From Cupriavidus malaysiensis (GTDB lineage Bacteria > Pseudomonadota > Gammaproteobacteria > Burkholderiales > Burkholderiaceae): a DNA stretch of 64,000 nucleotides. The position numbers and the translations under genes were made by a program. The stretch is taken from NCBI RefSeq assembly GCF_001854325.1, contig NZ_CP017754.1, positions 1,364,001 through 1,428,000 on the forward strand. Direction: 5' to 3'. The notes beneath the pieces were generated by a model that made no database searches, was not told the origin of the DNA, and worked only from the letters and a program-made list of their open reading frames with translations. This document shows positions 63,501-64,000 of the stretch, one piece after another. How positions within the stretch are numbered: position 1 is the first letter of the stretch; each line of letters begins with the position of its first letter.

Positions 63501-64000
63501 GCTGTACAACGTCTACCTGCAGGAGGCGGACGGCCTGATCCGCCAGTTCGCCACCGACCTGTCCGAGTGGCGCCATGAAGGCCGCCCCTGCCCGAGCGAG
63601 CTGGCGCTGCGCGTGGCCCATACGCTGCAGGGCAGCGCCGCCACGGTGGCGCTGGAGCCGGTGCGCGAGGTGGCCGAGGCGCTGGAGGGCTTGCTGCTGC
63701 AGCTGGCCGCGCATCCGGTGGCGCTGCATCCCGGTGACTTCCGCCTGCTGGAGCAGGCCGTGGAGCGCCTGCGCGGCATGCTGCACCAGTTCGCCGCGGG
63801 CGTCTGGCCGCAGTCGGAGACGGCGCTGTGCCGCAGCCTGGCGGAGTGCCGCGAGCGCATGTTGATGCGGCCGCGCCTGCATGTCGGGCCGGCGCCGGGA
63901 TCCGTGCTGGGCCTGGGAGCGATGCCGGATGGTTCGAATGGATCGGATCTGGCGGATGCTTCGGATATGCCGGTGTCGATGCTGTTCGGCGCCGCGCGCG
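60559..64000 (+). CDS. pilL: Hybrid histidine kinase PilL (ChpA), 5' part only
   Basis: The first 1147 codons of a very large CheA-type kinase; the gene continues beyond the window. It starts MSLNSPVSRAAAEP after pilJ with a 58-nt gap. A phosphotransfer motif FHTLKGSSRMVG has His790; a second Hpt-like segment VAHTLQGSAATVA has His1021. The first 700 residues are helical, degenerate Hpt-like sequence. Two low-complexity stretches occur: three AAGT units at about 61826-61860 and eight AAD units at residues 874-897. The kinase, CheW and receiver domains expected of PilL lie outside the window. Confidence 0.93.
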   Translation, partial: MSLNSPVSRAAAEPDAIAAAARHEAHAAPAAEGGRRDLSMLAWLAPSLRTALEDAAAEFGRYVDEVQQAPEALGARDTTSLRLAGQQLHQAAGAVHIVGLRGIDAYCQALRRLLEAVDAGTAAASADTHQVFRQGVQALAEYVDDLLAGEPDDPLRLFRNYADVLALLSEERVHPADLWVDDVQMLPGILLPTRLPAAVARARQRFEAALLGALRLPTPCTDAEQLQQVYLPLVRAMQDVRAGEQEARRSADHPDRGVWHVLSLVFEALAHGLLPSDLLAKRFAARAHLLLRQYVQGQVRVPQALLNDAIFLLVATGLAPDAERSAPALALRAAIRQCLQAFRLDAAHLAVEADFRQRYYGWLDGIDTGNLQQAAAGLERAARGDAAAWHTALAALAEAAQPLSQPALLRCLDAAAGGEGVAAGTAAGTAAGTAAEALALFLARALATPWRVHGKSGHAARLQFAQRCEELASCLAAGAAAPSWLVEMVAQAQAQEVRRAAVAQLRAQLDSGESWLDAYDRDGGGIAAGTHLQDASRAFRSLRDTLRTLASGGALTPALAAEAGGAAAIVERVEARLAGFAGADAQARAGALAEVAGELGPLHAFVDAVEFGKAPLAGELEVPGDADLAEPGALRPASPASPDALAGARAAAAAMLRVHAEAEAPEVHALRAALQAAGEQAAIDDDAALRRSVAEATTQLNAWLAGSADAAQRLVAVLAEPLPPAAPAAPAPALVDAAAPADHAALDAELLDIFLHEAEDVLASIARALDGGLAALADADTLSRVRRGFHTLKGSSRMVGLARYGEAAWAVEQVLNLWIAEAREARPELLELLRQAHAELEPWLAGLRQDAACQRDVDALLAAAQAVRDGRPAAADAADAADAADAADAADAADAADARPAMPADEAPIPLHDAGPDAAAGAGEVEFPRADDDGRDAPDEAAQTGADAAQDANVIPFRLAGALSGEDDHYKVIGPIRIGLPLYNVYLQEADGLIRQFATDLSEWRHEGRPCPSELALRVAHTLQGSAATVALEPVREVAEALEGLLLQLAAHPVALHPGDFRLLEQAVERLRGMLHQFAAGVWPQSETALCRSLAECRERMLMRPRLHVGPAPGSVLGLGAMPDGSNGSDLADASDMPVSMLFGAAR
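63178..63249. repeat. Eight-copy 9-bp tandem repeat inside pilL
   Basis: Eight exact copies of GCAGCCGAT encode (AAD)8 in the linker between two Hpt-like regions of PilL. The array is in frame and copy-number change would vary the linker by three residues per unit. Confidence 0.95.

Noticed and set aside
60562..63882. Long open frame antisense to pilL
   Set aside because: The plus-strand frame carries Hpt motifs and continues the pil operon; the antisense frame is low-complexity Gln/Arg/Gly sequence.

Overview
The window is high-GC DNA from a beta-proteobacterium of the Burkholderiales, most likely Cupriavidus or a close Ralstonia relative. This rests on the hemL - rubredoxin - pilGHIJL order, the Tad locus layout, a perfect CIRCE element upstream of groESL, and overall codon use. 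I could run no database search, so the genus is inferred. No rRNA, tRNA, CRISPR array or intact insertion sequence was seen.

Layout. (a) 0-7 kb: the end of an upstream gene, a small periplasmic cupredoxin, then a minus-strand tripartite RND efflux operon (outer-membrane factor, adaptor, pump) and a divergent ArsR-like regulator. (b) 8-11 kb: a large lipoprotein and an outer-membrane barrel, both unassigned. (c) 11-16.6 kb: a minus-strand aromatic-catabolism operon (FAD hydroxylase, extradiol dioxygenase, FAH-family hydrolase, BKACE) with a divergent TetR regulator. A DHA2 drug-pump remnant and an orphan 34-bp palindrome lie at its end. (d) 17-19 kb: groES-groEL under a CIRCE-controlled promoter. 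(e) 19.3-26.9 kb: an ICMT-like methyltransferase gene, then a six-gene minus-strand glycan operon (GT2, Gfo/Idh oxidoreductase, methyltransferase, GtrA, GT4, GT-C). (f) 28.3-42.6 kb: a complete Tad/Flp pilus locus in two convergent blocks. tadG and two TadE/F-type pseudopilin genes are on the plus strand. Two flp pilins, tadV, an unusual AAA+ ATPase, rcpC, rcpA, a lipoprotein, tadZ, tadA, tadB and tadC are on the minus strand, ending at a clear terminator. A metallophosphoesterase gene lies between the blocks. (g) 43.4-48 kb: a second glycosyl-transfer module (GT87, GT2, GtrA) and a sigma-54 activator. Sigma-54-type promoter matches precede both flp and the activator gene. (h) 48.7-56 kb: a LysR/MFS pair, a LemA-TPM operon, a DapA-like gene carrying a nine-copy in-frame 12-bp repeat, hemL and rubredoxin. 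(i) 56.7-64 kb: the type IV pilus twitching chemosensory cluster pilG-H-I-J and the first part of pilL, which runs off the window.

How the parts may work together. The strongest system-level signal is the Tad locus flanked by two sugar-transfer modules and a sigma-54 activator, with sigma-54-like promoters for both the pilin operon and the activator. This suggests a surface pilus programme controlled by sigma-54 and possibly coupled to surface glycosylation. The coupling is inference from gene neighbourhood and motif matching. The least described elements are the AAA+ ATPase inside the Tad operon, the repeat-extended DapA homologue, the cupredoxin with an altered CuA ligand set, and the aromatic operon ending in a BKACE enzyme.
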